A DNA stretch of 64,000 nt from Ochotona curzoniae (lineage: Eukaryota; Chordata; Mammalia; Lagomorpha; Ochotonidae). The stretch covers positions 23,635,001 to 23,699,000 of the forward strand of contig NW_024465421.1 of assembly GCF_017591425.1 (NCBI RefSeq), in the 5' to 3' direction. Made by a program: the position numbers and the translations under genes. The notes beneath the pieces were generated by a model. The model was not told the origin of the DNA, made no database searches, and saw only the letters and a program-made list of their open reading frames with translations. Positions 1 to 14,660 of the stretch are shown here, piece after piece (position 1 is the stretch's first letter; every line of letters begins with the position of its first letter).

Positions 1-59
1 CCTCCAAAGAGGGGCCTAGGCTGGGATTCACCAGTGCCGTCTGGGTCTCGAACCTCCAG

Positions 60-3449
<3,390 letters not shown>

Positions 3450-4012
3450 GGGGGGCATGGTGGGAGGGACAGGAGCCAGGGCCTGTGCCACTGGTGTGCA
3501 TCTGTCCCAGGGAGTCCTCCCGTCTTTCACTTTCACTCACTGTCTCCTGTGGTGGCTCTGAAGAGAAGCGAGACAGTCTGCACAGAACAGACTCAACGCA
3601 CTGGCACCCTCCAGGGCAAGGCAGCCGGCAGGCCTCAGCTTCCCAGGCCCAGCCGCCGGGACTCACGCTGCCAGCCCAGACTTGGGTCTCCCAGGTGTGG
3701 GCAGGCAGGCATCCCCAGCGGAGCCTGGCAACTGGGTCTCTATAGGAGCTCACGCAGGGAAGGGGCCCGGCAGGCAGCATGGAGGAAGCGAGACCCCAGC
3801 AGGGATGAGGAGCAACCAGGCCCCCAGGCTGCTGGCAACGGGAGGCCACAGAGACAAGATGGCAGCATGGCTCGGGGCTGAGACTGCCCTCCAGGCACTG
3901 CCACCGCCAGCGTCCTGAAGTGGCTGACCCAGACCGGCAGCACTGTCCACCGCTCCCTTTAGGACAGTGGGGACCAGGGGTACCGAGCACACACTAAGCA
4001 CATTGTCCAGAA

Positions 4013-4018
4013 AATAAA
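4013..4018 (+). terminator. ABCA3: ABCA3 poly(A) signal
   Basis: AATAAA 564 bp after the ABCA3 stop codon; it is the first canonical signal and fits a 3' UTR of about 590 bases (3450 to roughly 4040). Confidence 0.8.
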
Positions 4019-4360
4019 GGCTGTCTGTTTCAGACATGTCATGAGCTCCATCACTCACCCACCAATCCCAGCAGGAACCCCACTTTCCCCATGGCTGAGG
4101 GGGACAGCCACCAAACAGTGAACAGGTGGGTCCCTGTAGCGGGGGAGCAGCTGGCCCCTGGACACAAAGTTCTCTTCTAGAAGATTCTTCCTCAGTATTA
4201 GCTCCCTTATGTGTGCAGTGTCCTGAGGTTTTTCACAGCTTTATTTTGACTTAAGTCCCTGCATTTGGCATTACCTTACAATTCACCATTTTAGGAAAAT
4301 TTCTTCTCCCTGTGGCCCTAGGGCACTTCTTATTTATACTTTTCTCAGTTTCTCAAACTT

Positions 4361-4685
4361 TTTTTTAAAAAGATTTATTTATTTTTATTACAAAGTCAGA
4401 TTTATATAGAGAGGAGGAGAGACAGAGAAAAAGATCTTCTGTCTGACAATTTACTCCCCAAGTGACCGCAGTGGACGGTGCTGCGCCGACCTGAAGCCAG
4501 GAGCCAGGAACCTCCTCCAGGTCTCCACACAGGTGCAGGGTCCCAAGGCTTTGGGCCATCTTCAACTGCCCTCCCGGGCCACAGGCAGGGAGCTGGATGG
4601 GAAGCAGGTATTAGAACCGGCGCCCATTCGGGATCCTGGTGCTTTCAAGGCAAGGACTTTAGCCACTAGGCCACGCTGCTGGGCC
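4361..4685 (-). mobile_element. Lagomorph C-type SINE, full length, young
   Basis: Reverse-oriented tRNA-related SINE: T-rich end at 4361, CT-rich block read as GAGAGGAGGAGAGACAG, and the tRNA-like head at the right end (TAGCCACTAGGCC). It is flanked by a perfect 14-bp target-site duplication, AGTTTCTCAAACTT, at 4347-4360 and 4686-4699, so both boundaries are certain. Confidence 0.95.
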
Positions 4686-4736
4686 AGTTTCTCAAACTTG
4701 ATGAAAGTACAGGGAGCTTTCAGTAGCTTCCAACAG

Positions 4737-4980
4737 ACAGATGTACAAAGAAGAGACACAGAGAGAAAGATCTTACATCCACTGGTTCACTCTCCAAGTG
4801 GTTGCAATGGCTGGAGCTGAGCTGACCTGCAGCCAGGAGCCAGGAGCCTCTTCTGGGTCTCCAGGATGGGTACAGGGTCATAAGGCTTTGGCCCATGGTG
4901 TACTGCTTTCCCAGGTCACAGGCAGGGAGCTGGATGGGAAGTGGAGCAGCTGGGACATGAGCTGGCGCCCACAGGAGGTA
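4737..4980 (-). mobile_element. C-type SINE, truncated
   Basis: Same element family, inverted and more diverged, lacking the tRNA-like head: GACACAGAGAGAAAGATCTT, then the CCAGGAGCCAGGAGCCTC core and GGGAGCTGGATGGGAAGTGG. Edges are approximate. Confidence 0.85.
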
Positions 4981-6485
4981 AATACAGAGATGGCTGGGAG
5001 GGAGCCCCATTGTGGATGCTCAGCTTGGCCTGAGTCACTTCCTCCAACACTCAAGGCACTGTCCCTCACTAGGCCCCAGGGCAGGCGGGCTGGGCAGCTC
5101 AACCAGAGCACCTGTTTCCTGTTGTCCCACCTGAGTGGCACTGTCCCCGTGACCGTACTGCTCACCTGGGCCAGCACAGCACTCACTGCACAGGCAGCTG
5201 TGCCCTCTGTATCCCCTGCCCCAACAAGGACCAGCCAGTGCCACCTGAGCCTGCGCTGCAAGTGGAGTTGTAAGGAGAGCTCTTGGGGTAGGTGGCCTGG
5301 CCCCACTGGAGCCCCAAGGGGCTGCCCTCCGTCCACGCCCCCACGGAGAAGACAGCCCACACACCCTCCTCCCCACGGCTATCATGAAAACCCCAGGACC
5401 TGGGCAGCCCTTGTCCTTCTCCCAAAAGAACCCTTAAAAGAGGGGGCCTCGGGGCTGGGGAGCAGGAGTCTGAGAGGGGGCAGCAAGCCTGGCCCTAGGC
5501 TTCCACAGGCCTCCCTCACACCCAGGAGGCAGGACAGCACTGGGGGGCCCCTCCTCACCGGCTGGGCCCTCCAGGCCTGGGCAGGCTGCAGCTGTGGGGT
5601 TGGCCCTGGGGAAGGGAGGACCCTGTCTCAATAGTTGCTCAGGCCCCCACACTGCCAGCATGGGGTGCCCCACCTAGTTGGCCTGTCCTGTGACACTGCA
5701 ATGAAGTGCAACTAGCTGTCACTACCTCAGAAGTACATAAGAGGCTCCAGGGGTGCTCGGACCCCCACGTCCACTGCTCCAACCCTGGGACCCTCCAGAG
5801 GGCAGCCTGTGCTGCTGTCTAGGATAGTCTGGGGTGGCTGCTGTAGGAACCTCAGTCCCTGGCAACACCCGGGGGGACCCCATGAATCCAATCTGTCTAG
5901 GGCAAGATCACCCCAAACTGTGGGACTTCCCCTGCAGTCTGGTTAACCCAGGAGACCTCCGTTCCTCCTCAGACGGGCACCAGGCCTCAGAGACCATATG
6001 CTACCCAGGCCCCAGCCCCAAGGCTCCACCCTGCCTGCCACCCCTGCCCATCCAAAGCTGCTGGAGTTCACTGCCCTTTGCAGCACACCACAGGCTACCT
6101 GTGTGTGCAGAGGCAGAGGCAGCCCTTTCCTAAGGGTGCCCACGCTGCTGCGCCCCAGACTGCCGCTAGGGAAGGGGGCTGAAGACACTGGCCACAGCCT
6201 CAGCCCAGGCAGGACCCTCCAGCGTCAACCTTAGCAGGCTGGCACCAGGGCTGGGAGCACAGCGGAGTGGGTTCCCACCACTGAACCTCTGCCAGTCTCC
6301 AAGCGCCACAAGCCAGGCCGCTCAGTTTGTAGCTGCAAAGCTGGTGGCACATTTGATAACAGAATTAGTGATATTCAGAAACAAATCTCTCACCTCCCTG
6401 TGTGCCTGAATAAATCACGCTTTTAGATTTAATATAAAATGTGTTATTTTTGCTGTGCCAAATTATTAAAGAGCATTAAAAAAAA

Positions 6486-6798
6486 TTTTTTTTTAGATTT
6501 TTTTATTGGAAAGTCAGATATACAGAGAGAAAGGCAGATTTCCAGAGAGGAGAGACAGAGATTCACTCCCCAAGTGGCTACAATGGCCAGAGCTCAGCCA
6601 ATCCGAAGCCAGGAGCCTCCTCCAAATCTCCCACTTGGGTGCAGGTCCTAAGGCTTTGGGCCATCCTCGACTGCTTTCCCAGGACACGAGCAGGGAGCTG
6701 GATGGAAAGAGGGGCCACTGGGACACAAACCAGCGACCAGATGGGATCCCAGTGTGTGCCAACGTGAGGACCTTAGCCACTAGGCTGCCGCGCCAGGC
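6486..6798 (-). mobile_element. C-type SINE
   Basis: Near full-length inverted copy from the T-rich end (6486) to the head TTAGCCACTAGG...CGCGCC. No clear target duplication was found. Confidence 0.9.
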
Positions 6799-7299
6799 AC
6801 AATGCAAGGGAGAGCCTGCCCTCTCCCCACACCGGGGTCTGGGGCCTCTTTGGCCAGGCGCTTCAGGTGCTCCCCAAGTCGCCTTCAAGGCCCACCAAAG
6901 CCATCAACAAGCTGGGGACAGCAGCCTCGCACCAGACCTGCTTGTCCTCCTCCTCCTGCTCTGAGGGTTCCTCCCATGGGCGGGCCCCAGCAGGCAGGCT
7001 GCCCAGCTCCCCTGCCCCCCGGGGTGACGGGAGAAGGGCACCAGTGCCACGCCTGGATGGGGGAGGCAGTCAGCATGAGCCTGCTGGACGGCAACCCTGG
7101 CCCCAGGAGCGGGGAAGGGGACGCGAGGACACCGCTGGGCTCAGTCTGCCCTGTGTCCCTGAGGCCTGCCTCGCCTCTCCAGCCCCCTCCCGCCCTTTAC
7201 CCAACCTCACACCCCGTCTCTTGTCCTCTCGTCTAACAGCCCACAGGTCAGGGAGGGCTGTGGTCTCCTTTCTCCAAAACCCCGGCTCGGAGCTGCCAT

Positions 7300-8160
7300 C
7301 TGGGGCCGAGCACCCCCCCCCCGCCCTTCCACAAACTGTCACAGGACAAGGACTCCAGGAAGGTGGCCGGGGCTCAGCGGGGCCCCTCGGTGTGACCCGT
7401 CCCTCCCGGGCCTTCCTTCAGGGGCGGTCGGGGTGGCATGGCCTTCCGTGCACTCCGCCACCCCCGGCCCTTGCACCCAGATTCCAGCGCCCCTTTGGGC
7501 CTGCTCCCGGCTGCGACGCCATCTTCCCGCCCTCGGCTCCTTCCCTTCCTCCCCGCCTTGAGCTCCAGACTTCTCCGCCCCGCCGCGATCACAGTTCGAG
7601 TCCCGCGTGTACGGGGTCACCCCGTCCCTGCCGGGTCCACGGCACCCCTGGGGTTCGTCCCGCCCGCGCCGTGCCCAGCGGCCCATCCCGCCCCGTTCCC
7701 GCCCCGTTCCCGCCCAGCCAGAGGACGCCCAGGGCTCCTCCACCTGGGCGACGCCGCCTGCCCTTTGACCCTCCCCAGGCTCGCGCCCATTGGCCGAGGC
7801 GCTGCGTCATCGCCGCGCGCCGCCCGGCGGCCCCTTCCCGCGCTCGGGCGCTGACGACAGAAGGGCGCCGGCCTCGGCGGCTGCGGACGCAGGAGGCGGA
7901 GGGAAGATGTAAGTGGCGGGGCCGAATCCGACCGCATCCGAGCGGCGGGGGCCGCCCGCCAGCCCCGGAGGGCCTGCTCCTGGCGTGGGCCGGCTGCCGC
8001 GCCCCGCCAGGCCCCCGCGGGCCGGCTGCGCGGCCCCGAGCGCTCAGGAGAGGCGCTGTGGCCGCGGCGGCGAGGGGCGGCGTCGCGGCCCGGAAGTGGC
8101 GGGCGGGCGGCGGGGCCGGGGGGCGCGCGGCCTTGCGGGAGGGGTCTGCTGCTCGCGTGT
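7300..8160 (+). promoter_or_regulatory. RNPS1: RNPS1 CpG-island promoter and 5' non-coding exon
   Basis: A very CpG-rich block with an inverted CCAAT box (ATTGG, 7789-7793) and a CRE-like GCGTCATCG just after it. A non-coding first exon ends at 7908 with a perfect donor, GTAAGT, at 7909-7914; its start is probably near 7810-7860. The island continues into the first intron. The open frame 6867-8162 is a by-product of base composition. Confidence 0.8.
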
Positions 8161-9326
8161 GACTAACTCTTCTCTCCTCTCTCTGCTGGCCGCGCACCCT
8201 CCGGAGGACGGGGACGTCCCCGAGGCCCTGGACTGGTGTGGACAGAGGAGCTCAGCCTTTGCTTTCTAGCTCGCGACCGCACCCAGCGAGGCGTTCGCTC
8301 TCCCCGTGGCTCTTGATTTTTTCCTGTCTAGTCTGAAGCCGGTGGGACCCGTTCCCCGCAGAATGCAGGGGTGGGAGGGCCCGCCCTGTCCAGCAGGGTG
8401 GCCGTTGGGCCCTTGAGAGGCCCGGAGCCGACCGTGAGGAAACAGGACCCTGCTAGCCTCTCTTCCGTTGGGAAGGTGAAATTTTGGATATGGCGTGTTG
8501 AGCATGTGATGCAAAATTAATTTCGTCTATTTTTGCGATGAGGCTGCAAGAAAATTTGAGGTGGTGCTCGGGGCGCGCCTCGTTTCCCCTTGAGAATTCA
8601 GAAACTGCGTGTGACTGTGCACACAGGTGTTATGGCAGTTTGACAAGTTAATGCAAAAGTGAAAAGACAAGTTTAGGTGCAAACAGTCTGAAACCGTGCG
8701 TATTTTCATGACGTGTGCCTCCCGTGCCCTCTGAGGAGCCCTGCTAGGGTCGCCACACCAGGTGTGTTCCATGGCTCACCGCGCTGATGGCGGTGAAGGG
8801 GGCCGTCCTTGTCACCGGAGAAGGGACGAGTGGCCGGCACAGGGCCTGTGCGGCTGCACCGCCGGCCGCCCTCGCTGTCTGCTGGCAGGTGTCGCTGGGG
8901 GGGTGACAGGACTGCTGTGCGCCCGCCCCTGGCTGCAAGGCACCCAGTGCAAGCATTGCAGGCCGTGCTCCTGGAAAGCAGCCATGAGGAATCTGACTCT
9001 GAGTAGTGACTTGTTAGCATGCGTTAACCAGTCCTCGAGTCCACTTTTTATTTATTTATTTAATTGAGCCCTTGCATGAAATGTGTTGCTTTACACAATT
9101 TCAAATGTCAGTCCTCCCTCCTGTTTTTGAAAACCAGTCACCAAGCGCAGTTGGAGCGGTTGTAAGCGCTCTGGTGAGGCCCGCCTACGCTCTCCCACCT
9201 GTCGTGTTCCTTGTCAGATATCTAGCCACCTGTCAGCCTCCTTTAAATCACAGACTTCTTTAACAAGCTTTTGTTACTTTTAAGTGTTTGCGTAGTAAAT
9301 TCTTCAGTACTGCTACCACTCACTTT

Positions 9327-9656
9327 TTTTTTTTAAAGATTTATTTTTATTATTTTTTTATTGGAAAGGCGGATATACAGAGAGGAGAGACAGAGAGGAA
9401 GATCTTCCGTCCGATGATTCACTCCCCAAGTGAGCGCAACGGGCCGATGCTATGCCGATCCGAAGCCAGGAGCCTCTTCCGGGTCTCCCACGCGGGTGCA
9501 GGGTCCCAAAGCTTTGGGCCGTCCTCGACTGCCTTCCCGGGCCACAGGCGGGGAGCTGGAAGGGAAGCGGGGCTGCCGGGATTAGAACTGGCGCCCATAT
9601 GGGATGCCGGGCGTGCAAGGCGAGGATCTTAACCACTGCGCCACCGCGCCGGGCCC
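9327..9656 (-). mobile_element. C-type SINE, full length, in RNPS1 5' intron
   Basis: Inverted full-length copy with a T/A tract at 9327 and the tRNA-like head ending CGCGCCGGGCCC. It is flanked by a 13-bp duplication with one mismatch, TACCACTCACTTT (9314-9326) and TACCATTCACTTT (9657-9669). Confidence 0.95.
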
Positions 9657-10083
9657 TACCATTCACTTTAGAAATGACTTTTGCTGTGGTCTTATGATGT
9701 AGTGCATCCTGAAAGGAAGCCTGGACTGGGGTAGGGCTGACCCCGTCCAGAGTGCCGCACTGGATGCGTGTGGCGTCATCACCTTTGCGGGGGCCTGGCA
9801 GTGAGCCCTCGTGCCACCCCGCTGCCTCCTGCGCATCTGCCCAGCAGGTGGTCCTGCCGCATGCCCTGCTTCCTGTGCCGCCTTGTCTGTTGAGCTTTGT
9901 TTCTGCAAAGTGAACTTGTTGCCTTGCCGATTCATTCATCTTGAACTCCTTTTATCTTGTTATTAGGCTGCTCTTTGGCGTAAATTGCAATCGATTAGGG
10001 ATCGTTTCTCAGAATCGAGTTAGAAGTGAGAGTTCAGATAAGTGAGGCCGCCACTGCTGCTTTGAACACCTCAGAAGGGGAGA

Positions 10084-13000
10084 ATGGATTTATCAGGAGT
10101 GAAAAAGAAGAGCTTGCTAGGAGTCAAAGAAAATAATAAAAAGTCCAGCACTAGGTAATCCTTCCCTAAGATTTTTCTAGTGCTACATTGGGGGTGCGCA
10201 ACTGCTAGGACCCTCAGGAAGTGCGTCCCACAGTGCGTGTCCCGTGCCACAGTCAACTCTGTGGGCACTGGGGTCTCCGGCCTTTCTGGGTCCCCTCTTC
10301 CGGGCTGTGCTGTTAGGGCCTGGCCGGAGGCGCAAGCGCTCTCACACTCTTCCTCACCGCGCAGGGCTCCTTCTCCTACCAAGCGCAAAGATCGCTCTGA
10401 TGAGAAGCCTAAGGATCGCTCTAAAGATAAAGGGGCCGCCAAGGAGTCGGGGGAGAAGGACCGCGGCCGCGACAAGGCACGGAAGCGGCGCAGCGCTTCT
10501 AGCGGCAGCAGCAGCACCAGGTGGGCTGGCTGGCCGGCAGCAGCCCGGCCTCTTCCTCAGCTAGCCACCAAGCACGCATGCCTGGCCGCCGGCCGTGGGA
10601 AGAGGGTGCCCCTTCTCTGCATGTTCAGGAGTGGGCTCGGGGTGTGTGCTCAGAGTCCTGGGTCAAGCGATGTGGCGGCCTCGGCCCTGTGGAAGCCCAA
10701 AGCAGGAAAGGTTTCTTTGCAGGAACGAAGTGGCGGGACTGGGGAGGAAGCAGAGGCTTGAAGCGGGGGTCCACGCTCGTGCCCATTACAGGGTCGCCTT
10801 CCTGTCCTGTCTCAGGTCTCGCTCCAGCTCCAGCTCCAGCTCGGGCTCCAGTACCAGCACGGGCTCGAGCAGCGGCTCCAGCTCCTCCTCGGCCTCCAGC
10901 CGCTCCGGCAGCTCCAGCTCCTCGCGCAGCTCCAGCTCCAGCAGTTCCTCAGGCTCCCCAAGCCCCTCTCGGCGCAGGCATGACAACCGGCGACGTTCCC
11001 GCTCCAAGTGAGCACCCGCTCCCACGGGGGGACGGGAGTGGCATAAACAGACCAGAGGCTCTAGGCTTTGTAGGCTGCATTGTGCACCTAGACTGGTAGG
11101 GAATTCTTCCCTCTGAAAACTTGGGCACACAGCTAATTTTGCACTGAGAGTCCAGTACGTTTTGATTTGACAGAAGGTGTTGCAGGCGTTTCATTTTGTT
11201 TTCCCAATCAGATCCAAGCCACCTAAGAGAGACGAAAAGGAAAGGAAACGACGGAGCCCGTCCCCAAAACCCACCAAAGTACACATTGGGAGGCTAACCA
11301 GAAATGTGACCAAGGTGAGGGGCAGGGAGCTGCCCGTGCCTGCCAGAGCTGGCCTGGTGGTGGACCATGAGTCCAGGAGCTTCTTGGCAGGCTGGGAGGC
11401 TTGTCCCAGTTAGGTGGCAGTACACCAGTGTCAGTCATGGGGTGCTGAATGCTCTGTTACCTGCTTTTGTAGGACCACATCATGGAGATATTTTCCACCT
11501 ATGGGAAGATTAAAATGATTGACATGCCTGTCGACAGAATGCATCCACATCTCTCCAAAGGCTACGCCTATGTGGAGTTTGAGAATCCCGACGAGGCGGA
11601 GAAGGCCCTGAAGCACATGGATGGAGGTGGGCTCTGGGGGCTCTGGGACGCTGGTGTGAAGGGGAACATCCGTGGCTGAGAACTAGGGTATCGGGTTGTA
11701 AGATTGTCTTTATCTGAAAGGCAGATTCAGACAGAAACCTTCCAACCACTGGTTCACTTCCTGAATGGCTGAACCAGGAGCCCGGAACTTCCGCTCAGTC
11801 TCCTGTGCAGGTGCAGGGTCTTAAGGAGTTAAGCATCTTCCGCTGCCTTCCCAAGCCACTAACAGAGTCAGATCAGATGTGAAACCGTTCCCAAGTGGGA
11901 TGCCAGAGCTGAAGTGAAGGGTTAGCTTACTGCACCAGCCCCCGTTATTATGTTCGTGTAAGACAGAAATGACAGCATCTTCCTTCCGTCCGCCTCTGTC
12001 ACAGCAACCAGGTTAGGCCAAGGTAAGACCAGGAGCCTGGGGCTTCATCCTCTCCTCCACGCCGACTGCTGCCTTCTCAGGCCTGTGGGCAGAGAAGTGA
12101 ACAGACCCGACGTGACCCGGGCTGGAACGTGGCACTGAAGCAGTACTTTGGCAGACCTCCCTGCCACAGCCCGCTGCTGCGAGGCTTTGGTTTCTGGTCT
12201 TGCATTTCTAGGGTTGATTTAGTGAGTGGTAGGCTTGCTAGTTACTTTTTCCACCTACTTGTGTCCCTTGGACTGCTTATGACGTGTAAGTATATAGTTC
12301 TCTGTAGTTTTTGATGACCATTTTGTCTTTCGATCAGCGTCCTGGCTGCATTAGTTGAGTGGGCAAGGGCTGGGTGCGCAGCCACAGCCGCAGGAGCACT
12401 CTGGGTCCCTCAGCACTTAGGCAGCTTCTCTCCGTTGACTTAGATCTGTGGGAAGTGTTTGCTCAGCACCAGCTGTCACTCACTAAGAGCCTGGGGACGT
12501 GTGTGACTGGGGTTTCCCGGGCAGCCCCTCCACTGGCAGCTGCCGGGAAGGTGGATTTGTCCGTGACTGTGTAGTCGATTCCCTGTGGCCCCCAGTTGGG
12601 TCTGGTCTGGTCTGGTCTGGCAGTGAACTAGGGAAGCCTCGGGCTGTTTGCTAAGTTAAGCCTAGTTGGGTATGTATAACAAGAGTCCAGTATCTCAGGT
12701 AACCCAGGTGCTTCTGAGGTGGCCTGGGAGGTTGAAGTTAAAAAGACAAAGCAGGACCTGGAGTGGAGCGGGGCCTCAAACACCCACAGCCGCGTGCACA
12801 GTCTCCTGTGGTGGACAGAGTTGCACCTCCATTTCCTTTGTACCTAGGCTGCCTGTGGCCCTGCGGGTTACCCCTGGCTTCTTGCAGTCGCAACCCCCAC
12901 CCCCTTCATTTGGTGCCACGCTTCCGCACTGCGCCTTGTACCTCGCCCTCGGCCCTGCCCTGTCTGCCCCCGCCTCCTGGCGTAGGTGCCGGTTCACTGA

Positions 13001-13481
13001 GCCTTGCTTGTTCCAGCAGGGCAGATTGATGGCCAGGAAATCACTGCGACCGCCGTGCTGGCCCCCTGGCCCAGGCCGCCCCCGAGGCGCTTCAGTCCCC
13101 CCAGGAGGATGCTGCCGCCGCCTCCCATGTGGCGCAGGTCACCACCCCGCATGAGGAGGAGGTAATTCAGAGCTGGTCCGGGCCTGCTGTGCCTGCAGAG
13201 TACGGGGGCGGGGAGGCCTTTCAGTGGCAGCGGGCAGCAGGGTCCCCCCAGAGATGCTGGGTCCTTCCAGCACTGCCATCTTGAGCTCTCTGGGAAGCTT
13301 CAGCAGTGGAGAGGGGTCAGGATCCCAGGAGGGGGCCGGGCTCCATGCTTCCAGGGCTAACTTGTTTTCTGCTCCCCTCAGGTCCCGCTCACCGCGCCGC
13401 AGGTCCCCCGTCCGCAGGCGGTCCCGCTCTCCCGGCCGCCGGCGTCACAGGAGCCGCTCGAGCTCCAACTCTTCCCGATAA
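10084..13481 (+). CDS. RNPS1: RNPS1, RNA-binding protein with serine-rich domain 1
   Basis: Seven coding exons: 10084-10154, 10365-10520, 10816-11007, 11212-11314, 11473-11626, 13020-13161, 13382-13481. They give 305 residues, the same length as human. RNPS1 is a peripheral exon-junction-complex (ASAP/PSAP) protein that stimulates splicing and couples it to nonsense-mediated decay in the nucleus. Order of parts: a basic/Ser N-terminus beginning MDLSGVKKK; a Ser tract in exon 3; one RRM with RNP2 VHIGRL (about 163-168) and RNP1 KGYAYVEF (203-210); a Pro/Arg segment; and a C-terminal SR region. The start is fixed by the orthologue; ATG lies in AGAATGG. Introns hold two SINEs. The gene is transcribed from the CpG island about 2.2 kb upstream. 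Confidence 0.97.
11697..11945 (-). mobile_element. Old C-type SINE in RNPS1 intron 5
   Basis: Diverged inverted copy: ACTGGTTCACTTCCTGAATG, GGTGCAGGGTCTTAAGGAGT, then TTAGCTTACTGCACCAGCCC. Divergence suggests an older subfamily than the copies at 4361 and 9327. Confidence 0.8.
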
Positions 13482-13996
13482 GCAGCCACCAGAATTCCTT
13501 CCCCTGTAACTTTATGCCCTGTCCAACTCAGTTTTGTCACCCTGCTAGCCGGGATCAGATCCGTAGGAAAGGAATTCCCTGCTCGGACAGCCTTCGGAGG
13601 GGACGGTCACGACATTGGCTGTGCGGGTCACGTTCCAGAAACCGTGCGGGTTGGGGTCATGCCCTTGCAGGTTCCGTAGCTGGAAAGGTCCCTTTTGTGG
13701 TGCCCTCGGGGACAGCAGGGTGCCTGGGGCCGGGCTGGAGCCTGCCTGTGTGTCCCTGAGAGCCAGCTCTGCAGGGCATCACAGTGCACTGTCCCCACCC
13801 CCTTGGCATCTGCCACTCACGGTGGCGTCACTGGTTACCTTGACAACATGTACATTGCGTGCTTGTTTTGTTTTGTTTCTGCTTTGCTTTTATTGTACAG
13901 TCAGTACTATCAAATTCTTAAGTTGAGTTTTATAACTTTGCAGCATTTTAGATAATGTGTTTGTACTTTGTTGTGTAGAGTGGAAGAATTGTGTTG

Positions 13997-14002
13997 AATA
14001 AA
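13997..14002 (+). terminator. RNPS1: RNPS1 poly(A) signal
   Basis: AATAAA 516 bp after the RNPS1 stop, in an AT-rich 3' UTR (13850-14000) unlike the GC-rich surroundings. Confidence 0.85.
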
Positions 14003-14024
14003 CTTAGGATTAGAGTGCAGAGTG

Positions 14025-14495
14025 CTGCGGCTTTTGTTGTGTGTTCTGGGCCTGTGCTGGGGAAAGCTCAGCCAGGCCTGAGCGGGGACGCAGACTGGCC
14101 ACCTCCTGCCCGGCCCACCTGGCACAGGTGTCCGTTCACACCACTTCCGCTTCAGGGTCCCTGCTGCCCACGCAAGGCCCACTCACCTTTAACCCCTTGT
14201 CTAGCCTGGACAGGTGGCTTGTGGGGCAGAAATGCTCCCAGGATCCTCTAGTACTGAGATGCCCGAGTGTGCGGACCTGCCTCTCTGAGGGACAAGGGCC
14301 CGAGGCTGTGCCCCCTCCACTTCTGTTCCCCACAAGGACGCAGCGCGGCCAGGGCTGGGCCCTTTGCCCTCCCTGCTGCAGAGCCTAAGCCTTGGGGCGC
14401 GGCCGGAACGCCAGGGCCACTTCCTGACAAGGGGCACAGGCCAGAACAACCCCCCTTTCCTCCTGGAGCTCTGGGGACAGCACCTGTGGCTGGGG
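14025..14495. other. RNPS1-ECI1 spacer
   Basis: About 0.5 kb of unique sequence between the RNPS1 poly(A) site and the ECI1 promoter minisatellite. No gene or repeat seen. Confidence 0.6.
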
Positions 14496-14660
14496 GTCCC
14501 GCAGCATGTCCTGGGGGCGGGGTCCTGCAGCATGTCCTGGGGGCGGGGTCCCGCAGCATGTCCTCCTGGGGACGGGGTCCCGCAGCATGACCTCCTGGGG
14601 ACGGGGTCCCGCAGCATGACCTCCTGGGGACGGGGTCCCGCAGCATGTCCTGGGGGCGGG
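14496..14660. repeat. 26/29-bp minisatellite in the ECI1 promoter
   Basis: Six tandem units of GTCCCGCAGCATG(T/A)CC..., three of 26 bp (14496, 14522, 14635) and three of 29 bp (14548, 14577, 14606). The 26-bp type carries GGGGGCGGGG, an Sp1-type GC box. The array ends 49 bp before the ECI1 ATG. Confidence 0.95.

Larger units (their letters stand above)
4041..7299. other. ABCA3-RNPS1 intergenic region
   Basis: No gene is supported here. It holds three minus-oriented C-type SINEs (separate entries), an AT-rich patch around 6340-6500, and otherwise GC-moderate unique sequence. The long open frame near 4741-5634 starts inside a SINE and has no homology I recognise. Confidence 0.7.

Noticed and set aside
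4741..5634. 297-residue open frame downstream of ABCA3
   Set aside because: Begins inside a C-type SINE and continues into unique sequence without homology or splice support.
4041..7800. Possible microRNA hairpins; as I recall, human MIR940 and MIR3677 map between RNPS1 and ABCA3
   Set aside because: I found no sequence matching the remembered mature strands in this interval. Absence or loss in lagomorphs is possible, but nothing can be annotated.
6867..8162. 431-residue open frame across the RNPS1 CpG island
   Set aside because: Pro/Arg/Ala composition with no domain; it runs over a clear non-coding exon donor at 7909. GC-rich DNA lacks stop codons.
10786..11130. Glu/Leu-rich minus-strand frame opposite RNPS1 exon 3
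   Set aside because: Complement of the AGC/TCC serine tract; no independent evidence.
12598..12620. GGTCT pentamer repeat in RNPS1 intron 5
   Set aside because: Four short copies; ordinary simple sequence.
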